The notes: generated by a model not told the origin, from the sequence alone. Positions 10,578 to 21,030 are shown, counted from the stretch's first letter. The stretch: 64,000 nt of DNA from Gracilaria gracilis (GCA_030374805.1 JARGSG010000200.1:62001-126000), one strand, 5' to 3'. Program-made: numbers and translations.

Positions 10578-11511
10578 CTACGGCACTATTATGAAAACAG
10601 ATGAGCAACTCCGGCGCTCTGCCTGGTTGCTGTGCACGCTGTACATGATATTCATAACTATACTCCCAGCTTTTCTGCCATCTTTGTCCACAACTTTCGC
10701 GTATTCTTCCACTTTCGCTTCCCTAAGATCTATATAAACCATTCTAACGCCATGATCAGTCCAAATCAAATTCTGCTTCTGATGTATATGTGTCCCAACT
10801 TTGAAAGGCAGTCGAATTCTAGCATAAGATTCAATTTGATCTGTGCTTTTCTTCCTAAATTCTTTTAAAGAGTTCCAAAAACCAATTTGAGAATCATCAG
10901 AAGCCTTAAGCCACTTCCTGTGCATGAGCTCAATGTTTGCCAACGGCTGCGGCCAAGTGACTTTCAGCTCAATAAACTCTCCGTCATCAACAACATTAAC
11001 CGAAAACATTCCCTGACCCACACCAGAAGGAAGCACTATTGATAAAGTAACCATTTTGATAGTTGTTTTTGCAAGGATCCAGGAAGATATTAGGTACAAT
11101 GGCTTGAACTGGTTTCCATCTGACATGACCTCCAAATATTCCTGGCTTCTGTGTTCCTCAAATGGACCGTCTGAACTGCATTCTTCAATTTCCTCGTATG
11201 CACGTTTACGAGGTGGGCCATGAGTGCACTTTGAGGAGAGGATATCAATGGCACGATCAGATTTAGCTTAGATAAGAAGATGTTAGATAATTATTGCTAG
11301 TGAAGAACACAGTTAGGTCCTAACTTTTCTTTTCAAAGTATTCCTTTTTCATGGTGTTGTATCTAGTTCGGAATGCTTGCAGTTTATGCTGCTGAAATAT
11401 AGGTTCTGACTGCCACACATCCTTGGGCTTCTCGGAGCCATCGAGGTCTTCGTTCTCGAACTTTTCACGAAGCAGCCGAACAGCTGGAGAGTTTTTGCTG
11501 AGTCTGAGCAT
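10578..11511 (-). CDS. Two-exon gene of unannotated family B, copy 1
   Basis: Exon 1 (11511-11325, 187 nt) begins with ATG and encodes a compact charged domain: AVRLLREKF, PKDVWQSEPIF, HKLQAFRTRY. I infer a 58-nt intron, 11324-11267, with donor GTTAGG and acceptor TCTAAG. It joins in phase 1 to exon 2 (11266-10578), giving about 291 residues. Exon 2 has a KRAYEEIEE stretch and a beta-rich region (MVTLSIVLPSG, GEFIELKVTWPQP). The gene at 42047-42598 has an exon 1 of exactly the same length, the same intron phase and a gap-free 48-residue match. I do not recognise the family. The VW-S...KL..FR.R pattern may be a small DNA-binding fold, which is inference only. The non-canonical donor is the weakest point. 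Confidence 0.6.
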
Positions 11512-12639
11512 TTTTGATGAGCTGTGCGGAAATGATACTGTCCTGGGGCTACTGCAGAAAAAGTATTTTGGTTGAAGTAAATTGAGAAAGGTAGGTTTTT
11601 CCTACCAAATTGCGTTCATTTGCTTTGGTTTCACGAGCATTCTCAAAATTCTGTTCCATTTTCATGCAAAGCTATTCAAATTACTTATTTGCTGCTTTGC
11701 ATCACCCCGGTGGTGATGCTCTTAGGAATTAAGGCTAACAGTATTCGAACACAGGTTGCTCAGAACGGAAAAACATTTGAATTGATTTTGCGATAGCCTG
11801 ATGTCATGACCAATAGCCCTTTTCAATTAACAGAAAACAGTACTAAATTGAAGAGACAGTAGTGCTTTGCACAACTCCTCCGTTTAATTAGGGAAGGTGA
11901 TATTGGTTAAAAACCTTGCTATTATCAGCTTGTCCTGAAACACACTATTTCAGTTGATCCAGCCATCCCAGAGCACACTAATTCCCACCACTATTTGACT
12001 ATCTGATCCGTTCCCTCCCACAGCTTCCCTCTTTCACTGCGACTAGCCAAAATGAATCCCAATCCAGCTTCGCACCATTGAACGCACAACAACTTGCAGC
12101 TCGTTTCCGAGCTTATCCCTCGTTCAACACCATGTCGCAGACCATCTTCTTCACGCAATGCGTGTCAAGCACTTTTGCTCATCAGTCCTGAGTATCACCG
12201 CCATGATGCGGCCCGTCACGCGTTCATACGACACTGAAGCCTTCACACAACTTCTATGAGAGTACTTTTCGCAGCTACACTCGCATAGCACACCACTGTC
12301 ACAGGGAATTTCGCAGCTGGTCTTGCCTGCCCTTGCCAGGCGTGAGCGGCGGGAAGTGCGTGTTGCTCGTTGACGGTCGCGTGAGTAGATTATATGTTTG
12401 CGGCTTTTCACTAATATTGCGCTTGTGATGCGACCTCACAGCCGCGATACTGGGTCATCGGATCTGACTCGCGCAAGAAGATCGCGAGTGTTGAAATCAG
12501 CCCTGTACAGTTTAGATGTCTACAGCATGCACGCTCCACACTCCTCGAACGTACTCTTTGCTATTTACTGACTATTTCAGAATAACAAATGAGCTAGTTT
12601 CGGCGTGTTAGAAACAACATCGGTTTTCGTTAATTAAAA
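11512..12639. other. Intergenic, no gene supported
   Basis: An 86-codon minus-strand frame at 12151-12411 shows no recognisable feature and I do not call it. The region upstream of 11511 would hold the promoter of the two-exon gene; I could not identify elements. Confidence 0.4.
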
Positions 12640-12850
12640 AGGGCTAATGTTAAAATGCTTCACAAAGCATAGTTGACGAAACATTTCGATCCGATGAAGG
12701 GATATCATCCAAAGATCCTTGGATTTCAGAAAACGTTGAAAAACCTTCGTCGACATTTAGAAGAAGAGGTTAAATATTCTCTATGTAGATCTGAAGGCAC
12801 CAGACGATATGTACTCTAAAGGTGAAGATATCATCAGCGTGCAAGTAAGT
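12640..12850 (+). pseudogene. Degenerate fragment related to 52606-52960
   Basis: One frame reads HFDPMKGYHPKILGFQKTL. After a frame change another reads NILYVDLKAPDDMY, ending at a possible splice donor (CAAGTAAGT). The segment at 52606-52960 has the same two blocks in the same order: EPYHPKVLGFKAAL and KILCLDLKAAGKRY. An in-frame TAG just upstream and the shift show decay. Function unknown. Confidence 0.4.
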
Positions 12851-13638
12851 TAGATATCTATTCAATAGCTTGAATCAAAATGCGCAATGATGGTGTTATA
12901 GTTTTTCTACAAAGTCAAGTTCTTTCTGTTACTTGGCTATAGTGCTGAATGGGTAATATTGTACTTTTCAATACTGAGGCCATTTTTTTACCTTAGTGAG
13001 ATCTTGCGAATAGGAGTGAAACTGAGAATATTTGAACTTCCCCTGACCTCCCGCACAAAGAGACAGTGAATGTCGATATTTGCAGTACATAGCCCCTCTT
13101 GGTACGCTCCTTGCTTTTAAATAGTGTATTCGATTTGACTTCTCATAAGCATATATCGGTGTGCTTTTTATGTTGCTATCTAAGTTCGCATTTTAGTTTG
13201 AACTGCTGTAATAATTTTTAGTACAATGAGAGTCCTGATTTCGCGAACACGAAAAAAACGGCGTCATCGGCATCTACTGCTAGTTGACGAAGATGTCGAT
13301 GATAACGCCGAGATATCGTGTAACTGACACAAACTGTAGTATATATACACTATAACACTAACTTTGCATGGCGGACATTACCTGCCATGAGAACCGCTAA
13401 ATTCACTAGTGCCACAATACAAAAATCTGAGCGTATTGCAGCTACACACGGCACAGAGTGGTGCCCGCAGACTGAAGAACCTTCCCGAGTGCGTGACTGC
13501 ATGACGCGTCACGCACTCATCATCCTGACAAAGGTCGCGAAAGACCTTCGGTATCCCCATTTCCGAATGCCGACTGTATGGGTCAAAGCATCCCATTGCC
13601 GCCAGTGCCGGCGTGAATTGGCGTGGCGTGGCGGGCCG
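12851..13638. other. Intergenic, no gene supported
   Basis: AT-rich. A short imperfect hairpin lies near 13258-13310 (CGGCGT...ACGCCG arms). Confidence 0.4.
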
Positions 13639-13802
13639 CCACTTCACGCCGAGCGGCTATGGGATGCATTGACTGGCGCGCCACTTCACGCCGAGCGGCT
13701 ATGGGATGCATTGACTGGCGCGCCACTTCACGCCGCCACTGGCGTCTATGGGATGCATTGACTGGCGCCCCACTTCACGCCGCCAGTAGCGGCTATGGGA
13801 TG
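13639..13802. repeat. Tandem repeat, unit 42 bp, about four copies
   Basis: Units begin CCACTTCACGCCG and contain GGCTATGGGATGCATTGACT. The first two (13639-13680, 13681-13722) are identical 42-mers; the third and fourth are variants of about 33-47 bp. GC-rich against AT-rich flanks. Frames across it translate to a repeated peptide but show no sign of being a gene. Confidence 0.75.
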
Positions 13803-14861
13803 TTTTTATGGGACGACTCGAGGGGATGCAGGACTGGCAAAGGGATGTTGGGATAAGTAGCGTTCCAGTAAAGCGGTGGAAAATAGGAAAAGGGAACGAT
13901 TAGAGAGCTATGAGGGAGTTAGAAACATGGAAAAAGAAGAAGGTAAAACGTTCGCGTAAATGGGGTCTGTTCCGGATGGAGTTTTGTCGATTTGAACTGG
14001 AGAGCAAGAATCTGTTAGAAAAACCTACTGCGGATGGTTTGAAGATCGGGGCGTTTGAAGACGAAGCTGGTACTACTTGGGGTTTAGTGAGGCTAGGACT
14101 GCAGCGGATGAAGAGTGTTGGATATGATGAAGAGGAAGATTAGATTATGATACAGTATTGTGATGTTGTGAGCGCGGGACTGAAGTATTAAGTAAGGGAT
14201 GGAGGAGATGAACAGAGCAGGAGAAGTGAAATGAAGATGGAGGACAGAACTGGAGGGCACTGCGGAAGAGGGATGGGGGAAAAAGTTGGTGTTGGAGAGT
14301 ATGAAAGATTAGAGCGGTATCGGGCTGCTGAATTGAATGATAGGGACTTGATGGGCTAACAAAGTGTATGAGGATATTGTGCAGGTCTGCAAAAGAGAGA
14401 GGAAGGGTTTAGGAAGGGAAGGGGTTACTTCATACTTTGTGGGAGGAATGCCGGCTTGGTCTGGGAAGGCAGTGAAAGAAAGAGAGAGAAGGGAAAGGGA
14501 GGTAGGGGAGGTGTTACTACTGGAATGTTTTAACGCATTTTAAGTGGTAGAGAGGAATGGAAGACATGAGGAAGGTTGCTAGAAGTTCTGTTGACATATC
14601 TTGTAGTGGATCTGGATAATTATGGAGAGACGGTAGTGAAAATGATGCAGCGAATGATTTCGATGAGCAGTGGGATGGAAGCAGAACTTGTTTGCTTGCA
14701 ATACATTTGGAAGGGAATGTTTCACTTGGGGTTGAAAATGTTGAAGGATAAATTCCGAGGCAGCAGGAAGGAGAGGATGCAAATGACTGTCAATGTGCCT
14801 GAGATTATCACGCGGTGGGTAGTGTTCTGGAAGGGAACAAAGGAGGAGAAGAAAGAGGCAC
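13803..14861. other. Purine-rich stretch without a recognisable gene
   Basis: The plus strand is strongly enriched in A and G, with runs such as GAAAGAGAGAGAAGGGAAAG near 14473. The frames open in it translate to K/E/G/R-rich peptides, as expected from composition alone. The right part may be decayed sequence of the Sel1-repeat gene that follows. Confidence 0.45.
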
Positions 14862-15340
14862 TTGGAAGTATGGAAGAGGTTGGCGGGCATGAGAGCGATA
14901 TATGCCTTGGGTGGTCTTCGCCGTCATGGTGCAGAGGTCCTGCCGAAGGATGCGAGACGAGCAAAGGAGTCGTACGAACGCGCTGTCGAGGAAGGGAATG
15001 ACATCAATGCAATGAGCAATCTTGGAAACTTACTCCGTGGAGGTGGAGATGGCGTGGCGACGGATGCAAGACAAGCCAAGGAACGGTACGAACGCGCTGT
15101 CGAGGTGAGACGGCGTGTCGACGGATGCAAGACAAGCCATGGAACGGTACGAACGCGCTGTCGAGGAAGGGAACCAGATTGATGCAATGACCGGACTTGG
15201 AGCTTTATTCGATTGTGGTGCAGACGCGTGGAAAAGGATGCCAGACGTGCGAAGGAGTGGTCCGAACGCACAATCGAGGAAGGGATTCACACTATTGGAC
15301 TCATAGAAGCGTTGAAAGGCGTTGAAAGCCGCAGAGCTAT
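14862..15340 (+). pseudogene. Sel1-repeat (TPR-like) protein, decayed fragment
   Basis: Three or four units of a 36-residue Sel1-like repeat can be read: DARRAKESYERAVEEGND, AMSNLGNLLRGGGDGV, DARQAKERYERAVE, DARQAMERYERAVEEGNQ and AMTGLGALFDCGAD. Sel1 repeats form alpha-solenoids that scaffold other proteins. The units lie in two different frames (14862 and 15115), so at least two shifts have occurred. No good start or end is visible. The repeat-to-repeat similarity is also visible in the DNA, so unequal exchange could have caused some shifts. Confidence 0.55.
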
Positions 15341-15348
15341 GAATTGCG

Positions 15349-15912
15349 CTACGTGCGCCCATGAGGTGGCGGAGCTCTCATCAGCTGGTCCGTTGTTGTA
15401 TTGTTTGGATTCCCGCTTGATTGCTTCGCTCGTTGACGCTTCCTCGCTTCGAGTCTTTTCTTGTTCTTCTTCAGCCTTTTGGCAATAATCTTCTTCTCAA
15501 CATCTGTCTTCCCCTCGGTGTCCATTTTTTTAAAGTTGTTTTCGTAGTCCACATAGAGAGTGAACTCCTTCTTCTTTAACAATTTCCTACAGCTGGGACA
15601 CTTGTTGTTTTGTTTCCTTGCGTTTAAACGTTGATGCTCCGCAACTGCGAGCATCTGTTCTCTCTCTGAAAGATGAGAAACATGCGGAAGCTGGGTGGTA
15701 TTTCGCTCGTTTACAGTCATCCAAGCGCCCAAACAAGAACCATGAAATACATGCGAGCAATTTGTTACTTCGACAAAACCTTCTAGGTCTTCAAGACATA
15801 TAGCGCATTGTCGCGGATGACTTATTCGCGGCTTAGTAGAAGGCCCACCTGCAGTCATCGGGGAAGCAAAAGGTGAAACAACTTTCTTCTTCCACGTACC
15901 CCTAGATTCCAC
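15349..15912 (-). CDS. RING-H2 zinc-finger protein (putative E3 ubiquitin ligase)
   Basis: Single exon of 187 codons starting at ATG 15912. The RING-H2 ligands are C36, C39, C52, H54, H57, C60, C105 and C108 (CAICLEDLEGFVEV, CSHVFHGSCLGAW, KCPSCRKLL), the C3H2C3 arrangement of E3 ligases that bind an E2 enzyme. The gap of 44 residues between the sixth and seventh ligands is long but within the known range. The C-terminus is very basic (KRLKKNKKRLEARKRQR), suggesting nuclear targeting or RNA/DNA contact. No membrane segment is seen. Its 3' end meets the decayed Sel1 gene tail to tail. It looks intact; the substrate is unknown. Confidence 0.75.
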   Translation of the reverse strand: MESRGTWKKKVVSPFASPMTAGGPSTKPRISHPRQCAICLEDLEGFVEVTNCSHVFHGSCLGAWMTVNERNTTQLPHVSHLSEREQMLAVAEHQRLNARKQNNKCPSCRKLLKKKEFTLYVDYENNFKKMDTEGKTDVEKKIIAKRLKKNKKRLEARKRQRAKQSSGNPNNTTTDQLMRAPPPHGRT

Positions 15913-16803
15913 CGCCGTTCATTTCGGATTTGATAGAGGCAATGCTTGCCTGATTTCAAAACCAGCCTCCAATTTGGGCACTTCCAAAATTTAATTTAAA
16001 AAAAGCAAACTTTTTGACGCAGGTACTTGACAAATCGTCATCCGGGCCTCACTGTGTGCTTGGCATATGACGGCGGCGGAATCGTAGTAAGACGTATCTG
16101 TCTCGGCGTCTCGAGTTCTGCAGCACGTCATCACAAACACCTGCGACCCTACCTGTTCCTTGTTTTCTCAGCTCTGGCGGTGTGTGCTTCCGCCAAATCT
16201 GTCGTGTGTGTTCATATGCTGGCTCGTCCGCATATGTGTGCATGATCGTGCGCAGGCAGGCGCACTTAGGTCGGCTTGCCCGCCTAAGTGCAACTGTCTG
16301 TAAGTGCGGAAGACACAGCGACGACGAAAACGGGAGCGCCAAAAACGCAAGACTGTCGTTATGGACTTGTAAAGCGGGCTTGGGGTCAAAGAGTACAATG
16401 GTGTATAGAAGGCATTGGAAATACCAAATGGGCGTTGCTGGTTAAGATGGACGTTGCGTGCAGCTACTTCGGTACTTGCGCCCGGATATTTTTTACACGG
16501 CCTCAGGTCTAATGCGATGTACGGGACTATGGAACAACTACGGCTGGAGTGTATTCGGAGAACTACAATCGATCACCAAGCGACCCATATGATATCTTCG
16601 GTGCGGAAACGTGATGGTGAATAACGACGACTACAGCAAAGATCTACTGCAGTGGAGGGCTAGTGCTTCAGGAAGACTGATTCGCGGTTTTGCGGCTCTT
16701 TGATGGATCAAAGCTTCTCCTATTAGTCTAATCGTCTGTCGAAAGCAGAAGAAAATGGCGGCGAATCCTTGTTTGCCTTGTGAACAAAAAGCTAACCTCT
16801 GAA
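15913..16803. other. Intergenic, no gene supported
   Basis: Several short frames overlap on both strands with none convincing. A 9-bp hairpin GCACTTAGG/CCTAAGTGC with a 12-base loop lies at about 16262-16291. Confidence 0.4.
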
Positions 16804-17040
16804 CTAACCTCTCGAGAAGAGTTGAAAGTGAGGATCCACTAACATTTCACGGATTTCTAATGCTGGTAAAGCCGAAGTTGTAACTTGATCTATGTGCAAG
16901 ATCGCATCGAGCATTCGCACAAAAGAAGCACAGAGAAGACGATCACGAGCGCACTCTAGCTTGGGTTTGTGAGTCTCAACGTATGATCTGCGCAGGGCGT
17001 CCGGGTTGTCCGGCCTCGGAAGGGCCTGCTTTGTGATCAA
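16804..17040 (-). CDS. Unrecognised short frame, possible gene fragment
   Basis: A 78-codon frame with protein-like composition (LPRPDNPDALRRSYVETHKP, FVRMLDAILHIDQVTT). The frame stays open upstream of the ATG. I recognise no family; it may be a real small protein or a remnant. Confidence 0.3.
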   Translation of the reverse strand: MITKQALPRPDNPDALRRSYVETHKPKLECARDRLLCASFVRMLDAILHIDQVTTSALPALEIREMLVDPHFQLFSRG

Positions 17041-17324
17041 CAGAACAATTCTGAGGTTGCAAATTGCTGCCTACACTGAATTGCCACCCTGTAACTAGTT
17101 GCTAGATATCGAGCCAGGAGCAAGATATGCGTTTCAGACTAAAGCGCAGTTATTAATACATTCGGAAGGAGGACATGAAGCTGAGAAAGTTCTTTACGAC
17201 CTAGAACGCCTTGTAGGCACAGCGCATGTTTCTTGTGATCTGGATATATAAGCTATGAAATGCATGTTCGTAACGCTTTGGAATGAAGGTTTCGAAGTAT
17301 CCGATGAGAATAACATGCGGCGTC

Positions 17325-18140
17325 TCAGCCAGCAACTTTATTTTCGCCACGAATAAGTCGAAGCAGTGCACTCATCGATACTCTTGATTTGGAAAACAAA
17401 CTCAGTTTCTTCACATTGGCAATTCCATATTCCCAGTCAGCATCTCTTCCTTCCGTTTTCAGCTTTAGAGAAAGCGGTCCGTGTTCAGAAACGAACTCGA
17501 CAATATCTTTGAATATATAGAAGGCTGCTTTTTGCCCGCTTCTGTTCCAATATTTATCTGTGTAGTTCTTGACAATTACTCTTCGCGAAGAAGCCGTAAG
17601 AAACAATCGCACGGGCTTGAAGCCTGTTTTCTTCTCTCCGAAACGCCATAATCTCACAACATCCTCCAGCGCGGGAGGAAGATTCGGAATGAATTTGCAG
17701 TTCGGCATAATGACAGCGATGCTCTCTAGAGTCTGGGATGAATTGGCTGCTTCATGTGTAGCACCCACTGCGGATGCAGCACTACAAGCTGCTATATTAC
17801 ATTTCTGATGTGCCGGGTCTTGAACGTTGTCAGCGTTCCTAGCTTTCGAACCTTCACTAATCGCGAATGGCTTTGACAAATTCGTATAGTGCTGAGTGAT
17901 AATTGATTTTCGCTTAGCCAGCGTCTTTAAACGATGCTCAGCCTCCCGTCTCCACACCAAACGTTTGCTTTCTTCGTTATCTTCTGTTCCGCAGTTCTTT
18001 TCTTTGTCAAAGGAAGCCATGATTTGTAGCTGTAGTTTGGAAAACACATGAGGCTCGTACTCCCAAATCTGGCGTGGGGGCCTAAAGCCTATGCCAGTAC
18101 CACCACCCTGAATGGCGGGAACATAGCCATGACGTTCCAT
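17325..18140 (-). CDS. Unknown protein, divergent partner of the tyrosine recombinase
   Basis: I start it at the ATG at 18138-18140 (MERHGYVPAI), giving 271 residues; the frame is open 43 codons further up, but that part looks non-coding. Features: a charged region near residues 55-95 (EAEHRLKTLAKRKS), a low-complexity alanine/serine stretch, and a C-terminal folded-looking part (LEDVVRLWRFGEKKTGFKPV, KYWNRSGQKAAFYIFKDIVEF, LLRLIRGENK). I know no family with this pattern. It is transcribed away from the recombinase gene at 18356, with about 215 bp between starts. If that spacing recurs elsewhere in the genome, the two form one mobile unit. Confidence 0.6.
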   Translation of the reverse strand: MERHGYVPAIQGGGTGIGFRPPRQIWEYEPHVFSKLQLQIMASFDKEKNCGTEDNEESKRLVWRREAEHRLKTLAKRKSIITQHYTNLSKPFAISEGSKARNADNVQDPAHQKCNIAACSAASAVGATHEAANSSQTLESIAVIMPNCKFIPNLPPALEDVVRLWRFGEKKTGFKPVRLFLTASSRRVIVKNYTDKYWNRSGQKAAFYIFKDIVEFVSEHGPLSLKLKTEGRDADWEYGIANVKKLSLFSKSRVSMSALLRLIRGENKVAG

Positions 18141-18355
18141 TGCATATACAAATATATAACAATGTGAAATCACAGATCTTCGCAAATAGCAACGGTACAA
18201 AGTTACAAGCTCCGAACTGCTCTTGTTGTAGACGAAGGTCTGATTACAGGTTCCCGCTTTTCGGAGCACAATACTTTGATGTTTTCACAAAACATTCAAA
18301 GTATTGTGCTTATTTTAGCATGTGGCTTCGCATTCTTTCTCCATGAACGTACTAT

Positions 18356-19687
18356 ATGACCATCGAGGTCCATCTCAGTGAGAGATCCTTAACTGTGCGT
18401 GAAGATATTCCCGTTTCAATTTTTATTTGTATCAGTATGGGACTCCAGAAGGACAATAGTAATGTTCAAGAGACAGGGAAACATCCTAAGCAAGGATTGC
18501 AAAGATCCATTCGCAAAGGAAGAGGACGCCGGGCCCCAAACGTGCAGAGTTTTTCAGGGTCACCTTTGAGGAGCCGACACGACCTCATATCTTCTGCAAA
18601 CAGTACAGCAACAAAGGCCAATACCACTCTAGCCGAGAACGTGCTAAAGAAGTACGCGGCATTGAAGAATGCTCCTGATCCGCATAAGGTGACAAGCAGC
18701 AGTTCGGAGCTCGTCCTTAATCTTCTCGCGGACTATTGCGGACTTGGTACTAAAGAAGCACTAAAGAACAGTTCCATGGGAGCACTAGTTCAGGGATTAA
18801 GGCTTGTCTACTCCAAACACGGTCACTATCAATCTTGGTATGTAGACAAAAGCGGAGAAGCACAAGGAAACCCGCTTATCAACAATCCAGATATAGAGCG
18901 ACTTGGAAAGGCTCATCGCGTGCATTTGGCAAGAAACGGGACTTTTACAAATAGGGCTCGGCCGATTACTGTTGAAAACATATGCGACATAGCCGAACGT
19001 TTCTGGTACGGAAGTAATAAGATTCCCAGCGCATTTGACGTTGCTTTACATGCTGTTTTGGTTCTTGGTGTACATATAGGCTTGCGTTACGATGAAGTTT
19101 GTAAGCTGAAGGTGGAGAACGTAAGTGTTGGATCAGGTGGTGTTCGTTTAGCTATGCGTGAGTCTATCAAGAATTCTACTGTTGAACGAGACTATGTGCT
19201 TCGAGAATGGGATGGGAACGGCGACATGAGGCACTCTGTGCTTTTAGACCCTTTTATTGCTCTCTTCTCTTGGCTCGCCTTGCGTGGTGCTTCCAAAGGG
19301 TATTTGTTTTGTGATATCCGCGCAAATTCGGGCTGCGTCGTTTTAAACCAGGCCAAACCGTGGCATGTGAAGACCTTTACGAGTCATCTTCGTCAAAGAT
19401 TGAGTCAGATTGGTGTTGGAGATTGTGAGATATTATCGTACTCCGGACATTCTATGAAGCGCGGTTGTGTGCAGTTGTACAGGTCTCTTGGTTTAAGAGA
19501 CGAAATGGTAATGCAGTTGATACAAATGTCGGGTCCAAATGCATATCACAACTATTGTGCCGCCTACAATGACTGTGCTCCGCCAGACCTTCCCCGATTT
19601 GCATCTGTTGAAGATTTTGTGCGTCATGCGAAGACCGTAAGCCTTGAAGACTTTGCCAACGAGAACGAACGCATAGCTTCGGATTAA
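18356..19687 (+). CDS. Crypton-like tyrosine recombinase
   Basis: Frame of 443 codons; ATG at 18356, with an internal ATG at 18437 as an alternative. Residues 80-190 form the N-terminal SAM-like core-binding region (AENVLKKYAAL, GALVQGLRLVYSKHGHY). The catalytic domain has Arg I at R244 (HIGLRYDEVCKLKVEN), box II at H365 (SGHSMKRGC) and candidate nucleophile tyrosines at 397 and 400 (NAYHNYCAAY). Tyrosine recombinases cut and rejoin DNA through a phosphotyrosine intermediate. Eukaryotic stand-alone copies of this type are called Cryptons. In box II the residue three after His, normally Arg, is Lys (K368), followed by R369. The frame is otherwise intact. No reverse transcriptase lies nearby, so DIRS or Ngaro is unlikely. 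Confidence 0.75.
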   Translation: MTIEVHLSERSLTVREDIPVSIFICISMGLQKDNSNVQETGKHPKQGLQRSIRKGRGRRAPNVQSFSGSPLRSRHDLISSANSTATKANTTLAENVLKKYAALKNAPDPHKVTSSSSELVLNLLADYCGLGTKEALKNSSMGALVQGLRLVYSKHGHYQSWYVDKSGEAQGNPLINNPDIERLGKAHRVHLARNGTFTNRARPITVENICDIAERFWYGSNKIPSAFDVALHAVLVLGVHIGLRYDEVCKLKVENVSVGSGGVRLAMRESIKNSTVERDYVLREWDGNGDMRHSVLLDPFIALFSWLALRGASKGYLFCDIRANSGCVVLNQAKPWHVKTFTSHLRQRLSQIGVGDCEILSYSGHSMKRGCVQLYRSLGLRDEMVMQLIQMSGPNAYHNYCAAYNDCAPPDLPRFASVEDFVRHAKTVSLEDFANENERIASD

Positions 19688-19885
19688 TCTGAAGGGATTT
19701 CTTCTCTTGTTATCTATTTTGTGCCCTGCCCGTGGGACAAACAAAGCTTCTCCGAAAACATTGTGGTCGTGACGCATCCTTCATATAAATATACCACAGT
19801 AGCGCCCACGCACGTAGCCGCAATCTATGCCTTCCTTAGATACATATGTTTATACATCCACAAAACCACGCCAGAGGATAATACT

Positions 19886-21030
19886 GAGCGAGCCAACATT
19901 TATACCCTTTATCCACATCCCCACAAGCCACCTCCAGACCTACTAACGAGCCATTTGGTCTGAAGGTCGCTTGCTCGTACGCCAGGGCGTCAGACGAACT
20001 ACCCAACACCCGAGGGCAGGTGTCTACAGCAGGAGCCGGACGAGCGTACGCATGCCCTGGCCAAAGTGGCGGAGAGGCGTTGGTCTTCAGATGGATTGCT
20101 CCCTCCCCAGGGCATGAGCTCGACGAGCCAGCTCATGCCCTGGACCCAGTGGCGGAGATGCAGAAATGCTGGGCGAGCCAGCACTTATGCAACTCCGCCA
20201 CACCTCCACAAGCCCCCAGTGCACAAGCTGGACGAGCCAGCTCATGCCCTGGACCCAGTGGCGGAGATGCAGAAATGCTGGGCGAGCCAGCACTTATGCA
20301 ACTCCGCCACACCCCCACAAGCCCCCAGGGCACGAGCTGGACGAGCCAGCTCATGACCTGGACCCAGTGGCGGAGATGCAGAAATGCTGGGCGAGCCAGC
20401 ATTTTTCCACCACCGCCACACCACCACAAGCCATCTCCAGAATAACGGACTAGCCGTTCGGTCTTGAGATGGCTCGCTCTCGCTCCAGGCCACGAGCTGG
20501 ACGAGCCAGCTCATGCCCTGGACCCAGTGGCGGAGATGCAGAAATGCTGGGCGAGCCAGCATTTATGCAACTCCGCCACATCCCCACAAGTCCCCAGGGC
20601 ATAAACTGGACGAGCCAGCTCATGCCCTGGACCCAGTGGCGGAGATGCAGAAATGCTGGAGGAGCCAGCATTTATGCAACTCCGCCACACCCCAGCAAGC
20701 CCCCAGGGCACGAGCTGGACGAGCCAGCTCATGCCCTGGACCAAGTGGCGGAGATGCAGAAATGCTGGGGGAGTCAGCATTTATGCAACTCCGCCACACC
20801 CTCGACCCAGTGGCGGAGATGCAGAAATGCTGGGCGAGCCAGCATTTTTGCACCTCCGCCACACCAGCACAAGCCATCTTCAGACCAACGGACGAGCCGT
20901 TCGGTCTTTGGATGGTTTGCTCCCCCACCAGGGCATGAGCAGGACGAGCCAGCGCATGGCCTTGACCAAGTGGCGGAGAGGCATAAATGCTGGGCAAGCC
21001 GGCATCTATGCATCTCTTCCATACTCCCGA
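19886..21030. repeat. Satellite array of 109-bp near-palindromic units
   Basis: The word GTGGCGGAGATGCAGAAATG (or close variants) recurs at 20149, 20258, 20367, 20527, 20636, 20745, 20810 and 20970: mostly 109-bp spacing, with 160 and 65 as variants. The 160-bp spacings hold an extra 51-bp module, itself palindromic (CCATCT...AGATGG, around 20430-20475 and 20872-20920). Within a unit, 24-bp arms with two mismatches fold around a GCGAG loop, and outer 16-bp arms (CCAGCTC.TGCCCTGG) fold further. The long frames on both strands here are artefacts of the repeat. Confidence 0.85.
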
